Part shown: positions 10,556 through 22,587 of the stretch, one piece after another
How the letters are laid out: every line of letters begins with the position of its first letter
Numbering within the stretch: the stretch's first letter is position 1
Source of the DNA: Flammula alnicola
Lineage: Eukaryota; Basidiomycota; Agaricomycetes; Agaricales; Strophariaceae
Direction: 5' to 3'
DNA: 64,000 bases
NCBI GenBank assembly: GCA_015499995.1
Contig: JADNRV010000148.1
Location: 1 to 64,000, forward strand
Program-made: the position numbers and the translations under genes
The notes under the pieces: model-generated
What the model was told of the DNA's origin: nothing
Seen by the model: the letters and a program-made list of their open reading frames with translations, nothing else
Database searches by the model: none

Positions 10556-12350
10556 ATGCCACCTCGGTGAGTTGTCCTCGGGCCATTGAGGAAACTGAGA
10601 GTTAACTGATCAGCTTCTCTCCAGCAACTTACCCGGAGAGATCTCTGACGATGACATTCAGATCGAGTCTAATTGGGACCAAGTCAATGACGAGTCTGTC
10701 TTCTCCGTTTCTCTCTCCGCAATAATCAACGCGAGCTGATAGATCACGCCAGTTTTGATAAAATGGGACTCAAGAGAAACCTGCTCAAAGGAGTTTATGC
10801 CTATGGGTGAGGATCCTATCAGCTATCCGACGTGTAGGCTTGCGAGGCTAATTAGATATGCTAAGCTTGGAGAAACCATCTCCCGTCCAACAACGCGCCA
10901 TCATGCCTGTACTGAAGGGTCGCGATCTCATCATGCAAGCTCAGTCTGGCACCGGGAAAACTGCTGCATTCGTCATCGGTATCCTCCAGAAGGTCAGGGT
11001 GTTATAATTTCATTGGTGCCTTCACCCGCTTCGCAGCTGAGCTGAAGTGTATTTTTTTTCTATCGACCAAACCTTTAGCTGGACATATCTGTCAACGCGA
11101 CTCAGGCGCTTATCCTCGCGCCGACTCGAGAATTGGTACTGCAAACACAGAAGGTGGTCCTCGAGCTTGGACAGTATATGAATATCAAATGTTATGGCTG
11201 CATCGGAGGGAGAAAGGTTTCCAAGGACGTTGAAACGCTGGAGAAGGGCGTTCACGTCATTGTGGGCACGCCCGGCCGGCTGCTTGACCTGATCAATCGG
11301 AAGGCGCTCGTGATGGACAAGACCAAGATCCTTTGTCTTGACGAGGCCGACGAGATGTTGTCGCGTGGGTTCAAACGTCAGATCATGAAAGGCAGGTTTC
11401 CCCCCTCCGAAGTACATGATTTGACACAAACTGAACTTTCGAAAATTCGCCGTTTTATGTTACTAGTGTTTGAGCATCTCCCTCAAGAAGGCATGCAGGT
11501 CGTCTTACTCTCAGCCACGTTCCCGGACGCGTTCACTGCCATGACCAAAGCCATCATGAGCAGCATCCCCGTCAAGATCCTTGTCAAAAGGGGGCAGCTC
11601 ACGCTCGAAGGTATCAAACAATTCTTCATCATCATGGAAAAACCAGACTGGAAGCTCGATACCCTGTGTGATCTATACACCACTGAGACTTTCACCCACC
11701 CCACTGTCGTCTTTTGTAATTCCCGCAAAAGGGTGGACGCGCTTGTGGTCCAGCTGGAAGAGCGAGAGCTCCCTGCTGCAGCCACGGTAAGAGCGCTATG
11801 TCCTTGATGCTTAAATTTTCACACTCAGTTAATTGTCTTCTCCCCTACGTGTGATCATTCTACACAGCATGGCCAGAAACCGCAGAAGGATCGTGAGGCT
11901 CACCTCCAGGACTTTAGGACGGGCGCGTCCCGGGTTTTGATCGCGACTGACATCTTGGCCCGCGGTATCGATGTTCAGCAGGTCGCTGTTGTCATCAATT
12001 ACGACCTTCCAGCGAGCAAGGAGATGTATATGCATCGGATTGGACGCAGCGGCCGCTTTGGACGGAAAGGAATCGCCATCAATTTCGTCACACAAAACGA
12101 GATCAGTATGATACGTGATATTGAGCGTGAGTGAACCCCCCTTCATTGATTTTCTTCTTGTTCCTACTGGTGTAGGGTACCGGGCTAATCGATTCTACTT
12201 AGAATACTACAGCACCCAGGTTGAAGAGATGCCTCTCGACATCTCGTAAGTCGTTCACATCATTCGTTTTCAATCTTGATTTCTGCATTCCTAATATCCA
12301 TTTCCTTCTTTCTTAGCATCCTCCTCAAGCGCATTTCGCTGAGCAATTGA
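10556..12350 (+). CDS. eIF4A-family DEAD-box RNA helicase, divergent paralog
   Basis: Nine exons (10556-10566, 10625-10693, 10753-10806, 10866-10992, 11079-11391, 11467-11786, 11868-12126, 12203-12245, 12317-12350) give about 409 residues, close to the ~400 of eIF4A. All helicase motifs are visible: Q-motif region [10 protein letters not shown], motif I AQSGTGKT, Ia PTREL, Ib [37 protein letters not shown], and near the end [14 protein letters not shown]. Translation initiation factor 4A unwinds mRNA 5' leaders in the cytosol. Many conserved positions differ from canonical eIF4A (for example GIGGRK for GVGGT), so this may be a second, specialised copy. The 75-nt intron 11392-11466 is GC-AG and in frame; retaining it would insert 25 residues. 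The usual N-terminal leader is short. Confidence 0.8.
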
Positions 12351-13700
12351 CACTCAGTGTTGTAGCTGTGCGGGTACTCTTTTTCCTTTCTTACTATCTT
12401 ATCTCTTCGGGCTACGCATCACTGTGCATCTGCGCACTGACTCATGCTGAGTCGGTCCCCTCAATGACGGGCTACGCATTCCATCATTCTTACATCCTCC
12501 GACTCATCTTGATACGCATTGGTTGACTCATAGCGCTGCATGCTGACTCTGTATGACTAGGTACTCAGGTATACAAACCCTCAGTAGTAGTACCATGTTT
12601 CTTAGTTCTTGAGATACTTTCCTAGGCTTAGGAAATACTATACACTCGTGAACCCAACTTGACTCCTTGAGAGCTTGCTGCTTTGCTTCTTGCTCATCTT
12701 CACGTGGCTCAGGGTGCGATGAATCTCGAGGACCTGTTAGAACACATGTATATCTGTCTTGTATCATCACCTTGATGAGGAAGTCCATGAAGCGATATTT
12801 TCCACAAGAAGCATCCATGCCACTGTGAATCACAAGAAGAGATGGAAAGTGTGTTATTAGTGGGACACTCGCAACCTGAGAATCAAGCTTGGCCTTGGCC
12901 GGGGGTTCATCGAGAATGGAGATGAATTGCAGATGTTACTTCATTTCACACCATGCTAGCGCCTTGAAGCATGTCCAAGGCGGCAACTACGGTAGAAATC
13001 TTGGACTTGCTAGGCTTTCGAGAACGCGGAATCTCGATGATCCCTTCTGATGCATGACAGAATCCTGAGAAGGTCGAGCGGCATGTGGTGCTCCAAGAAA
13101 CAAAAGAGCATGCGCGGCGTCGAGATCTCCAGCATGTAATGAGTTCTCATGGGCAACGCCGCAACAGGAGAGGGTGGGTCGTTCTCATCCGCTCGATCTT
13201 TATTGCAGGGTATCGACAAAAGTGATAAATTCACAGACAGACAGTTATGTAAATAGTTATCTTTACGCTCGTTGCCAATATCCTGAAGGATGATCTTCGT
13301 TCCTAGCCGAGTTCCAGCAGAAATATGGACATACACAGGGAAGATTCGCTTCTTGCCTGACCGTGCATAACGGTAACGGGCTATGCGAAAATGGTTGCAG
13401 TCATTTCTTAGGAGGGGCACCGCGTAAGATGGCACGTACGGGAGGCGGGGTCTCCACCACGCGGCCAGGGTCGTGATGGAAGGTACCATGGATGGCGCCA
13501 CGTCGCAGAACGGGTTTGGGGGTGTAGTGGCTGGTATATATGGATCTGGCCCGCAGTTCGTCGACCTGGATTGTTCTCGTAATCTGTTGCGAGCAGGCTT
13601 TCAAGTTGGTGAGGAGGTAGAACAGGCTCGGCAGATATTTCCGATAGGTACGTGACCGCAGGTAGGTGGGAAGGGTTAGAAAATGATGCGGTGCGACTTG
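12351..13700. other. No recognisable intact gene
   Basis: A minus-strand frame at 13010-13501 contains an ordinary-looking segment (NDCNHFRIARYRYARSGKKR) that might be a remnant of a real gene, but no family was recognised and the flanking frames are broken. The tetramer-rich stretch 12400-12540 repeats GACTCAT and GGGCTACGCAT words. Nothing else supportable. Confidence 0.35.
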
Positions 13701-13879
13701 GAGAGAACGATCGTCCTCTTCCGGAAGATCAGGCTGGAGCGAAAGGGGGCACTGAGCGCTGAGCAGATGAATGAAGACAATCAGAGAATTTAGGTCCTTG
13801 GCTACTTAGGACTATTTGAGTAGGAGCCCGAATTGATTGAAGGAGTCGGGCAAAGACTGCAAAGCTGATAGAGAAGAGG

Positions 13880-14190
13880 ATGGGAAGAATTAGAAGGCGT
13901 GCCGGGTTGAGTTGTTTATGCAGCTCGACGCACCGGTCCGAGTAGGTGGCGGAGAAGTGCTCTGTTGGCTGAGATGAAGACGGCAGAGTTGTACTTGACG
14001 AGTTGCACTTGACGCCATTCTGGATGGCGAGGTCTGCCACGGCGATGGTATCGGTGCACGACCACTTTGATTGAGGGTATTGCAGGTTGTAAAGTCTCTC
14101 CAGCGACGGGGGCCGGGCTATCGAGTTATCAGTGATCACCGTGGCTCGCATTCGGGGAGTTGACATCCGCGAGATTGCTAGGCTGCTTCC
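13880..14190 (-). pseudogene. ATP synthase gamma (ATP3) pseudogene fragment b
   Basis: The minus strand at about 13985-14150 reads ATVITDNSIARPPS ... VADLAIQNGVKCNSSS, which aligns with [14 protein letters not shown] ... [16 protein letters not shown] in exon 3 of the intact ATP3. No other exon is clear. The adjacent block at 13863-13910 is shared with 9.83 kb. A decayed copy, recognisable only by its best-conserved strand. Confidence 0.55.
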
Positions 14191-16257
14191 AGGCAATCCT
14201 CAACCCTTTTATCAAGAGAAAACGCACTAGATTGCCGCTACCGTGACTGAGAAAAGAACGTAGAACATGAGTTGTACTATTGGACGGCCCTCAACCCCAG
14301 ACATGAGAGCAAACGTACCGTAAGGAACATAGCCAGACCTCTGCCGCCAGTCAGTTTCTTCGTTGCTCGAGCTGGTTACCGGGTCTTCGCTATCCCCGGT
14401 CATCGTCGCTGCTCAGAAACCTGAAATAGGCACAAACGGGTCAGCATCATCCTAGAGTCTGTAAGCGAACACAGGACTGACCGTCGAACTTGCATTTTGT
14501 TCTTGCCAGGTGAACCAAGTGCACCCAGCTTCGAGCTCAGGCTCGAGGCGATCGCAGCGATATCTTTGACACGTAGAAAGTCATAGACCACCCAATAAAC
14601 ATGCGCAAAGGTGTCGACAACGAGTTGGACGATAGATAGAGAAGGCAAGTCAGAGGCAAGTCAGAGGCAAATCGGAGAAAATAGGTATGTTTAAAGCAGT
14701 GCCCTTTGACAAACAAGAATGTACTCAAGTACTACCTAACTTAGGGCGGAAAGTTGGCAGAAAGCACCCTTTGATTCATCAGACTCGGACGTCTGGATCA
14801 GACCGTAAGTATTGTTGGCCAGGAATCGACAAAATTTATATTCTCGGCGAGATGGTCAATCAAATGAGACCCGCTGCTGTCTGCCATGTGAAATGGCACG
14901 GCGCGCATAGTCAGCTCGTACATATGGTGTAAGAAACCAAGTCCGAATATGGAAAGAGGCTAGAATTCGGAGGAAAAGATCGTACACTGTGTTGATCCGA
15001 CAAGTAGTTACGTAGAATATGGAGTCCTTATATAGAGAATGGGAGAAAGAAAGGAGGCAGACAATAAACTAAGAGGCGGACAATATTTGAGAGAAGACTA
15101 AGCGCGCGGTAAAGACTGTGATCGAGACGGAACGGGATCTCCGAGATCTTGATAAAATCTGGGATTTGGAAAAAACGGCTGGGCCCACGGCGATCAGAAC
15201 GGCGGCAAAGTCCGGCAGTCAGGTGAGCGCCCTGTCCTGATGTGTCCTCGCGCCTCCTCGCGCGTCGCTTCCTTTCTCTGGTCCATTTTCCCGCCTCTCT
15301 TCATTTGCGATACCTACACAACGCCAACTGAACAATCGCCCAAATTTGCACCAGAATTTGCCTCGATGGCCGTGTTATCGTCGACAACGAACGCGGCGGC
15401 GGCGGCAACACCATTGCATTGAGGAGAGGTAGCGGCGCCGATACATGTGCGACCAAGAGAGGCAGCAGTGGCATCAGCGCACGTACAACAGCGGCAGTGG
15501 CCCACGACCAGGAGATATAGCAGCAACCCAAAGCAGAAGCCCCACCACCACCATTTCGATGCGAGGTCAGAGACGAAGGCGCAGGAGCAAAACCGAAGGC
15601 GCTGGGATATGATCATGAAAGCGACCCGAGGTGCAGCAGCATTTGTATACTGCTGGCGGTCGCCCCAGCTGGATCTTCATGCCATCTCACCACCCTTACC
15701 TCCTCGTCGAAGCGCCGTTACTGTCTCCTGGACTTCATCACTCCACCCTCTTCATTTGGCAATGCCAGCCACTCTTGCGTCGCCACACAGCTCTACCTTA
15801 GGACCCGCCTTTCCTTAATACTATTTCCCCCCTTTTTCAGTGTTATGTAGTAGCATATAGTCATTGAACTATATCTTGATCTGATTCGAGAGAACGCGAA
15901 AGCATTCATGGAGAGGCGTTCAGACAATGCCTCCCATTAAGTACTAGTAGATTCTGATTATCCCCTAGCGCGCAAGTCCCGTGACCGGGTGGAAAGTCGC
16001 CGCCGTCCCGCCGCTGCGATCGCCGTTGCGATCGCCGTTTTTTGATGCCGTTTTTTCCAACTCCCAGATGTCCTCGAGATCTTCATGACAATTGGCACTT
16101 CAAAGGCATCTGTGATTTGAACATATGAAGTTCGATCGTCTTCCAGTGACCCATTTTCGTGATTGGTTGTAAATACGGGTGAGCCCAAACTACAAGCGCT
16201 CGAATGCCATTGATGGTTGAATTAAAAGCGGGAACGCAACACTAGTGGGGTGGTACT
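14191..16257. other. 2-kb gap, no recognisable gene
   Basis: Overlapping open frames on both strands at 15240-15820 are His/Arg/Ala- or Cys/Val-rich and look like chance frames in a GCA/CAC-rich stretch. No domain, signal peptide or splice-supported model was found. A short direct repeat GGCAAGTCAGAGGCAAGTCAG is present at 14643-14668. Confidence 0.4.
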
Positions 16258-18144
16258 TCAAATGGTCAGCAGGATAGGGGATTCTAATTTGAAACTCAAA
16301 ACATTATCTTCAACGGGCAATCCGAAAGACGGTGATAGGCGCCCGAACCCGAAGGGCTTGGTAAGTAGCGAGTACTGCAGTTCCAATTTCATATTGACCC
16401 CTGCTGCCTTGGCCCTCTTAGCGAGTTCATCGACAATATCCATCTGCTTTGGTCGGTCAAACTGTAGCCTGATATATCTCAGCATGGAGGCTTCACCGCG
16501 CGAGGATGCATCGATACGGCTGGAAATCATTTCCAGAAGATTTTCGTCCGTAAACGCTGAGAGCTGCCATGCCTCCAATACTTCCAAGTTGGGTAATAAT
16601 ATCTTCTTGGAAGATAGTAGGGAAGATTCCTTGCCGATCGTGAGGAGATTCAGATCGACCAAGTCCTTCTTGTGAGTCAGAAGGTGTTCTGGTTCTGTAT
16701 TGGAGGGGGATGCTCTGGCAATTTGTCTGATTCGCATTCGTGTTTCGTGACTTTCTCCAAGGATGAGGTGAGTGATGGGGACAGCGATTTGGAGGCATTG
16801 TACGATATCGGAAAAGAGGTCAACAGACAAGTCAAGGGCCAACTTCCTGACTGTCGCTGAGCGTTCAAGAAGGGAAGTAAATGGAATGGTGCATGAATAT
16901 GTGGGATCCTGGCTCATATACCTGCGGTAGTCCGGACCGTTCGAACTGTTCGAGTATGCAATGCTTGCCAGCGATGGAGCATTAATGGAGTTGAAAATGA
17001 ACCGCACAGATTCGAGCAGAGTAGAATCCACATTGCCAAAGGTTAGAGACTTGAGGGAAGGAAGATATGCAACAGCTTGTGGGTCTGATGTTGTATGAGT
17101 CCGATGGAGATACTCAGGCCGGAGGGTGCAAGCAATGAGATTTCGGCATTGATTGAGAAGATCGACAAGGTCTCTGGTGCCAACCGAAGCGTGAATAGAG
17201 AGATTGAGAAGCTGATTCCAGCGTGAAGGGGGAGTAATGAGGCACTCTCGGACATTCCACATAAACCTGGAAGCGTCCAAAGAAACCTCCTTGAGACTCG
17301 GAGCCGCCAACAATTTGATTGGGTGGTCAGTCAGTTCGTTATGGTAGGGTTCTGGACCATCAAATTTGACTTTTAGCGTTTGGAGCATGGGTAACTTGTC
17401 CATGGAAATCGAAGTTTGTAGCCGTTGAAAAACATTATGTGGGATCGAAATTTCGATGTTGCTCCAACGTTCGCAGAACGACAGGAGTACTTGAAATAGC
17501 TCATCTGGGAGATCCTTGGCATATGGTGGTTCTTCCCAGTCAATAACTTGATGTCCAGTGCAGGAATATGAAATCGACAGCGATAAAGGGCAGGATCCAG
17601 AGCGAGACAGCCATTGTTTCACCACCTCGCAGCGGGTCTCCATAACGCGAATGTACTCCTCTTCCTGGGTGTGAAGCATTTCCACAAAACCCTGTCTAGG
17701 AATGTGAATTGAACGAAAGTCGCCTGCAATTGAGATGTATAGTTTCGCCCAAATATGAGGAAAGGAGAGCGCGATGGATCGCCAGCTGTTGCATACGCGG
17801 GTGAGCAAAACCGGGGCCTCTGAAGCGCTCATGATAGGGTTGCGATGGGTCGGGAGACAGTGGTAGAATATCTCGCATAGGACGTCAGGTGGAAGACGGC
17901 GAGCAGGGGACAATATTGGGGCGTATGCATCTATGGATGTCTGGAGGCGAAGACGCTTCTCCTTGAGGGCTTCCAGCTGGGCCTCGAGACGTTGGATTTC
18001 TGCTTCGGTCTCTAACAGTTCCTGTGACGGTTCTGCTAGTAGTTCCATGATTTCGTGTGTTATCGCCTCCGAAAGTGGTTCATTGTTCTGCAAAAGTTCG
18101 ACGAGATGGGGTTCCATTGATGTTGAACCTTGAAAGTTGAACAT
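16258..18144 (-). CDS. F-box protein (agaric coiled-coil/F-box family)
   Basis: A single uninterrupted frame of 628 residues. The start at 18144 (MFNFQGSTSMEPHLVELL) is the first ATG; a second at 18114 is equally plausible. Residues ~30-75 form a coiled coil (ETEAEIQRLEAQLEALKEKR). The F-box follows at ~78-140: LSPARRLPPDVLCEIFYHCL ... VCNSWRSIALSFPHIWAKL. The rest is a leucine-rich array of weak repeats typical of this very large basidiomycete family. F-box proteins link substrates to the SCF ubiquitin ligase through Skp1; the repeat part would choose the substrate, which is unknown. Broken relatives lie at 32.07-33.03 kb and 53.29-53.51 kb. Confidence 0.85.
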   Translation of the reverse strand: MFNFQGSTSMEPHLVELLQNNEPLSEAITHEIMELLAEPSQELLETEAEIQRLEAQLEALKEKRLRLQTSIDAYAPILSPARRLPPDVLCEIFYHCLPTHRNPIMSASEAPVLLTRVCNSWRSIALSFPHIWAKLYISIAGDFRSIHIPRQGFVEMLHTQEEEYIRVMETRCEVVKQWLSRSGSCPLSLSISYSCTGHQVIDWEEPPYAKDLPDELFQVLLSFCERWSNIEISIPHNVFQRLQTSISMDKLPMLQTLKVKFDGPEPYHNELTDHPIKLLAAPSLKEVSLDASRFMWNVRECLITPPSRWNQLLNLSIHASVGTRDLVDLLNQCRNLIACTLRPEYLHRTHTTSDPQAVAYLPSLKSLTFGNVDSTLLESVRFIFNSINAPSLASIAYSNSSNGPDYRRYMSQDPTYSCTIPFTSLLERSATVRKLALDLSVDLFSDIVQCLQIAVPITHLILGESHETRMRIRQIARASPSNTEPEHLLTHKKDLVDLNLLTIGKESSLLSSKKILLPNLEVLEAWQLSAFTDENLLEMISSRIDASSRGEASMLRYIRLQFDRPKQMDIVDELAKRAKAAGVNMKLELQYSLLTKPFGFGRLSPSFGLPVEDNVLSFKLESPILLTI

Positions 18145-18599
18145 CAATTTGATAGACTTATTGTAGGCGTGATTGAAGACAACTTACTAGGTTAAAGTTG
18201 GTTGATTTTATGGAGAATCAAGAGCGACGTTACCCGAGTTGTATTGTGCACGACAATTCGATCAATAGAGGGTCTAGTATCGGAAAGTACGCCGGTCGTC
18301 GTGCCACACACACAGGTCAAGAGGTTCATTGGACGCGCTCGCTTCGAAGGTTGATCGAATTTCAGGCCAGGTCCAGGTTGCCATCGATTAGGACAACACC
18401 ATCACGCTGATGCCTGCCGAAGCCACGTGAAGACTTGTGTCGCGTTAGTCAAAAGACTCTTAAATTTTAAAGACTTGTAAAAGGCTTAGATTCTTACCTT
18501 TTCATACAGGCTGAAAGTTGCAAGCCACGCGGGTTCGATTAACTGCGAAGTCGGCATTTGAGGTTCGAGTGAGGCCGGCTATTCACGGTAAGCCTTGGC

Positions 18600-19780
18600 A
18601 ATAGTAGACAAGAGCTCAGGACTCGATACGCTAGACGTCGCACAGGCCCTCCAGAATCATTTCTAGGGATTGACAACACTCAGATAAACAGAACAATTGC
18701 TGGAATTATGCATTGCATGAGGGATACAAGGAAGACACAATATCTATTAGGCATTCTTCACAGCATAAATACTATGCTTACCGTACACTGGCACTGACAC
18801 CTGGAGCGAAGGGAAATCGTCAACAGAACAAACACGGAGTGGGGGGGGTACAGAAAATCCTCACCAGTCATGATATTGACTAGCTCGTTCATGATGGCAT
18901 GTTGCCGACCACGATGAGTTTGCATTTAGGGGCCGTCGGTCATGTCTTTCGCATTTTCGGAGTTGTCTACAACATTGCACCTGAAAAAAATGGTAGATTA
19001 TCAAACGATGGCTTTATGAAAGTCATTGCAAGTCGACGTACCAACCACTGTCCCAAAGCGCGAGCTTTGGAATGAGCACATGGGCAAGCAAGAATCCAGC
19101 AAGATCCTTGGTAGATAATACAAACCGCTCTCGTTTGAGGTCCGCCAGGGCGCAAGATGGTGTGTACACATGCGAGCAGATATACAGGGCATGGAATGTG
19201 CGCAAGGACGTGATTTTGAGGACGTAGCCATTCACATGGCCGTCAACTCCAGATGGCACATGCACCAACGCACCAACGGCTTCGCTATCGCGGGAAAGGG
19301 GACAAATGGTGGGTCAGTACCGTCACGGAGCCTGTAAACAGAGACAAGACTGACCGTTGGAGCAAAGTCCAGTCTGACCGCTCTTGGAATGCGGGTGCCC
19401 GGGAACGCGTCAAGGCAGTGCCGTGCAGGATTGCGTTGCGAGGAAAAGTGTGTGTTCTGCTGTGTTCTGTATCGGTGTATCCGACGGAACGTGCACAGCC
19501 ACAAGCGATTTAATCTAATCTGCTATCTAAGCGAATTTCTGCTGCCGCGGCCCAATCGTCGCCCATTACATTCCTTCCATGGATTTCCATTCATTTTATT
19601 TTATTTTACTTTCTGTCTGACGCTATGAATCCTCCTTAGAATAGGCTCCTTAATCAGATTGCACAACCTGCCGCTTTGTTGCAGTATCGTGTCTCAGGTC
19701 TGCCGTCCGATGGCAGCCCGTCCTTCCCATCTCGTTAAATAATCGCACTGCCCTAGTAAGCCGCCTCTGTCAGCCGTGTT
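18600..19780. repeat. Long direct repeat, copy 1 (contains ATP3 fragment c)
   Basis: This block recurs in the same orientation at about 23.24-24.72 kb. Shared landmarks in order: ACAAACACGGAG (18823 / 23261), the ATP3 exon-5 remnant, AAACGATGGCTTTATGAAAG (19004 / 23437), GCACATGGGCAAGCAAGAAT, CATTCATATGGCCGTCAACT-like sequence, GCGGGTGCCCGGGAACGCG, CCATTACATTCCTTCCA (19562 / 24558) and AATCGCACTGCCCTAGTAA (19740 / 24701). Identity looks moderate to high with indels. The two copies flank the Sey1-like gene. Confidence 0.75.
18866..19110 (-). pseudogene. ATP synthase gamma (ATP3) pseudogene fragment c
   Basis: Minus strand 18866-18958 reads ENAKDMTDGP, stop, MQTHRGRQHAIMNELVNIMT, matching exon 5 of ATP3 ([19 protein letters not shown]...). 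Further upstream on that strand (19023-19110) AGFLLAHVLIPKLALWDSG corresponds to exon 4 as preserved in fragment e (SGFLVAKVLYAALPKAQAC). The internal stop sits at the same codon in fragment d, so c and d are duplicates of an already dead copy. Confidence 0.75.
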
Positions 19781-20367
19781 GCGTCCGAGAAGATATGTTC
19801 TGGAAGACATAATAATTCAGTAAACGAGACGGTATCAGAATACTTAACAGAAACAAGAAAGATTGGGTATAGTCTGTCGGTAGCTGGGCAGTTCGGGCGA
19901 TCAAGCCGAGGTTGTCGAAAGCGACGAGGTGGCAGAGAGAGAGAGAGAGTTGAAAGAGAGAGATGAGGTTTAAGAGAGAAAGGTTTTACGCGTCAAAAAG
20001 ATGTGACGTTTTTGTGAAGAGTGAGGATAGAGGGGTTAAACGCTTCTGACATCTACCTACTACGGTCGTTCGTTAAATACCAAGTCAGCAGCTAGTCGGG
20101 TGACGAAATCAAGTACGAAAAGAGAAAGGCGTCATATGAACAAAAGAGCTGACTGCAACATGCGCAGCCGGGGCCCGGGGAGAAACCGGATGCAAGTACC
20201 TAGTTGAACTTGATGTAGGCTACAATGTTCCTCGAGACGAAGCGGAATAAGAATGGGGACTGAAATGAAGGGAATAGGAGGAGAGGCTGAGTGCGCGACC
20301 GTGACGACGAAAAGGGAAGGAGTGTTGGTGTGAAGTACCGGTCCGTCACAAACATTCAGTCACCAAC
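19781..20367. other. Gap with GA microsatellite
   Basis: Contains a purine-rich run (GAGAGAGAGAGAG and relatives) at about 19932-19985 and no gene. It lies just downstream of the stop codon of the Sey1-like gene. Confidence 0.45.
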
Positions 20368-22587
20368 CTAACCCACAGCCGCTACCGATACCGCGACCAC
20401 CTGGGCAGCTTTGAGAAACTTTTCCAAATGGTGTCCTGGAGAATTGGCATCTGTCTGATAAATATTCAGACATACAGCCGCCCTCCCAACATCCTGAGGA
20501 AATTGTTGAGAAAATACATCCCTGCCACAACGTGGTGAGCCGAAGGGGTTGAAACCGCCACGAAGAGTACAGTGCATCTCATTCGTCACTGCGATTGTAG
20601 ACCCTTCTTTGTCAAGCACTATGACGACAACACGTCCACGAAGGGCGTGATTAAAAGTATTGTTGTTGGTGTCGACCTCTACCATCAACTTTCCGTCGCG
20701 ATATAGGGTGGCCTTGGTTGTCATCAATTTGGTAGAAGTAACCCACTCGGTTTTCGTGGCTTGAATGGGTGAGGGTACTTTCCTTTCCTTTTCGCAAGCT
20801 TTTATCCTGTTCGCCAGACCAGATTGCAGCTCCTGAAATTCATGTTCCCAGTCCCAATTTGCGTCGTCAATGGCAGTATTTCTGACAGCTGTCGTGAAAT
20901 CCTCTTCGTATCCTTGCTTTTTACGAGACGTGATAGTAGCAAACTCGGAATCGTCTTTCGTGATGGTGTCCTCCAGCACTGCATCAAAAGCGGTGAGTAA
21001 TGAGAGGCGCAGGTTCTTTAGTTGCCTTGTGAACAGTTCCAAAATTTCGTTGTGGTAAGAATTGATCAACGCATTGCGTGTTTCCACATAAACAGATTGA
21101 ACGTAGCGGCGAGCATCTCTGTCGTAGTGTACTAATCATAGTTGAAGTGAGCACAAAAGATCAAAGAGATGGTTAGCGTCGAAGGTTACCAAGAAGTTCA
21201 GATTTCCAATCCTGCATACGTGAGCCAAGGTCATGGATAACTTGTCCGTCATTCAGAATGGCAAGTTGAGACGCAATCTGGTGCCTGCATCTCTCCAGCA
21301 ATGACGTGGATATCTTGTTGCACATAGCTCGTGCAAGAAGTTCATGCTGGCCAGGAAGGTCGAGATTCTCATTGAGACGGATCGTTTCCTGTTGACATTA
21401 CCATTCAGTGTCAAGAAATTGTAGTTTCCACCACCACGCACCCAAATCGTCGTCATGTATAGCTCAAGGCCATCTGCAGGAGCTGTGTTCGTCCGTGCTT
21501 GTCTGAGTACATACTCCGTGCTCTCTCTTTCCACAAATCGCCTGCGAAGTAAATCCACCTGGGACTTGTATTGTTCGGACGCCAACAGCATGTGTGTGAG
21601 GGATTCAAATCCAAAATCGAAGTAGTCCCCCAGAGTTTTGTTCCTGAGCTCGTCTGGTTTCTGAATACTATCCCAGATCCTATTGAGGTCTAGTGTGATT
21701 GTATGGGCAAGGCTTTCAAGCGAAATACCACTGCAGTGAGCTTGAATAACGAAAATTATTTTTGGCGACTGATATAGGCTGGTAGAAAGATTTATTAAAC
21801 CTCAAATCCAGTACTAGCAATCAAACAAACCCCACGTACTGTCTATCCAAATTCCCATACAAAGAGAGGTGCTCCTCAAAAACGATTTTCAGAAGTCCCA
21901 TATTCGCGCCGTTATATAAGCCGACTTGATTCTCCCACATGTTGACGATAACAACTCTCGAACAGGCCAACGCAAACAAGGCAGATTTTCGCTCAAAGTT
22001 CTGTGGTACGACCGTTAAAAAACCCCGGTTGTAGCGAGTGCGCGGCTAACCTGATCATCTCCGCGACTAGCACCGTCTGAACCCTCGACATCCATGACGA
22101 TGACATTGTGCGTCTTATCACGCGATAGCCATATACCTGGATCGATGTCGTAAGCGTGATGATATATGTATGACACAGCCGAAGCAACTTGCCAGTCGTC
22201 GTTTGACCGCGTACTCTAGGGTCCATGACCGTAAAGTCTGTCCCGAACATGTTATTCAGAAGAGTACCTGGTGAAAATAAATAAATCGCATATCATCGTG
22301 CAACTATGATTGACTTACTCTTCCCAGAAGACTGAGAACCAATAATGGCCACTGTCTCGTAGTCAGAACCGATGTTGTTCATCTCCCATTTGACCATCTC
22401 ATCCCCAAGGCCGTCCCTGTATAATTGGCCTCGTCGTTATCAAGAAGCATGGCACTATTCAAATTTACGGACAGGAATTCTTGCTCGGTATTGATAATCT
22501 GAATTTTGGTAATCGAGACCTTAATGCATAGAGAGAATAATCAACGACAAGCACAGATGCCAACGGCATAATGGAGTCACATACCAT
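20368..22587 (-). CDS. RHD3/Sey1-like dynamin-type GTPase with an atypical C-terminal domain
   Basis: Nine exons on the minus strand (22587-22585, 22519-22473, 22416-22319, 22267-22193, 22136-22051, 22000-21840, 21778-21442, 21388-21190, 21131-20368) close in frame to 589 residues; the first exon is just the ATG. Sey1/atlastin-type features: G1 GSQSSGKST near residue 43, switch threonine in RGQTTTGIW, G3 [14 protein letters not shown], then [53 protein letters not shown] and [13 protein letters not shown]. Sey1 fuses ER tubules. Two oddities: the G4 site reads FVIQAH where Sey1 has VIRD, and there is no C-terminal membrane hairpin. Instead about 120 residues (from ~466) form a beta-rich-looking domain ([14 protein letters not shown] ... 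[19 protein letters not shown] ... [10 protein letters not shown]). The intron starting at 22192 has a GCAAGT donor. Probably a soluble paralog; nucleotide binding is doubtful. Confidence 0.8.

Noticed and set aside
15240..15820. Overlapping open frames on both strands
   Set aside because: GCA/CAC-rich composition keeps several frames open at once; no domain or intron pattern.
18525..18560. GGGTTCGATT suggesting a tRNA T loop
   Set aside because: The loop would be too long and no cloverleaf can be drawn.
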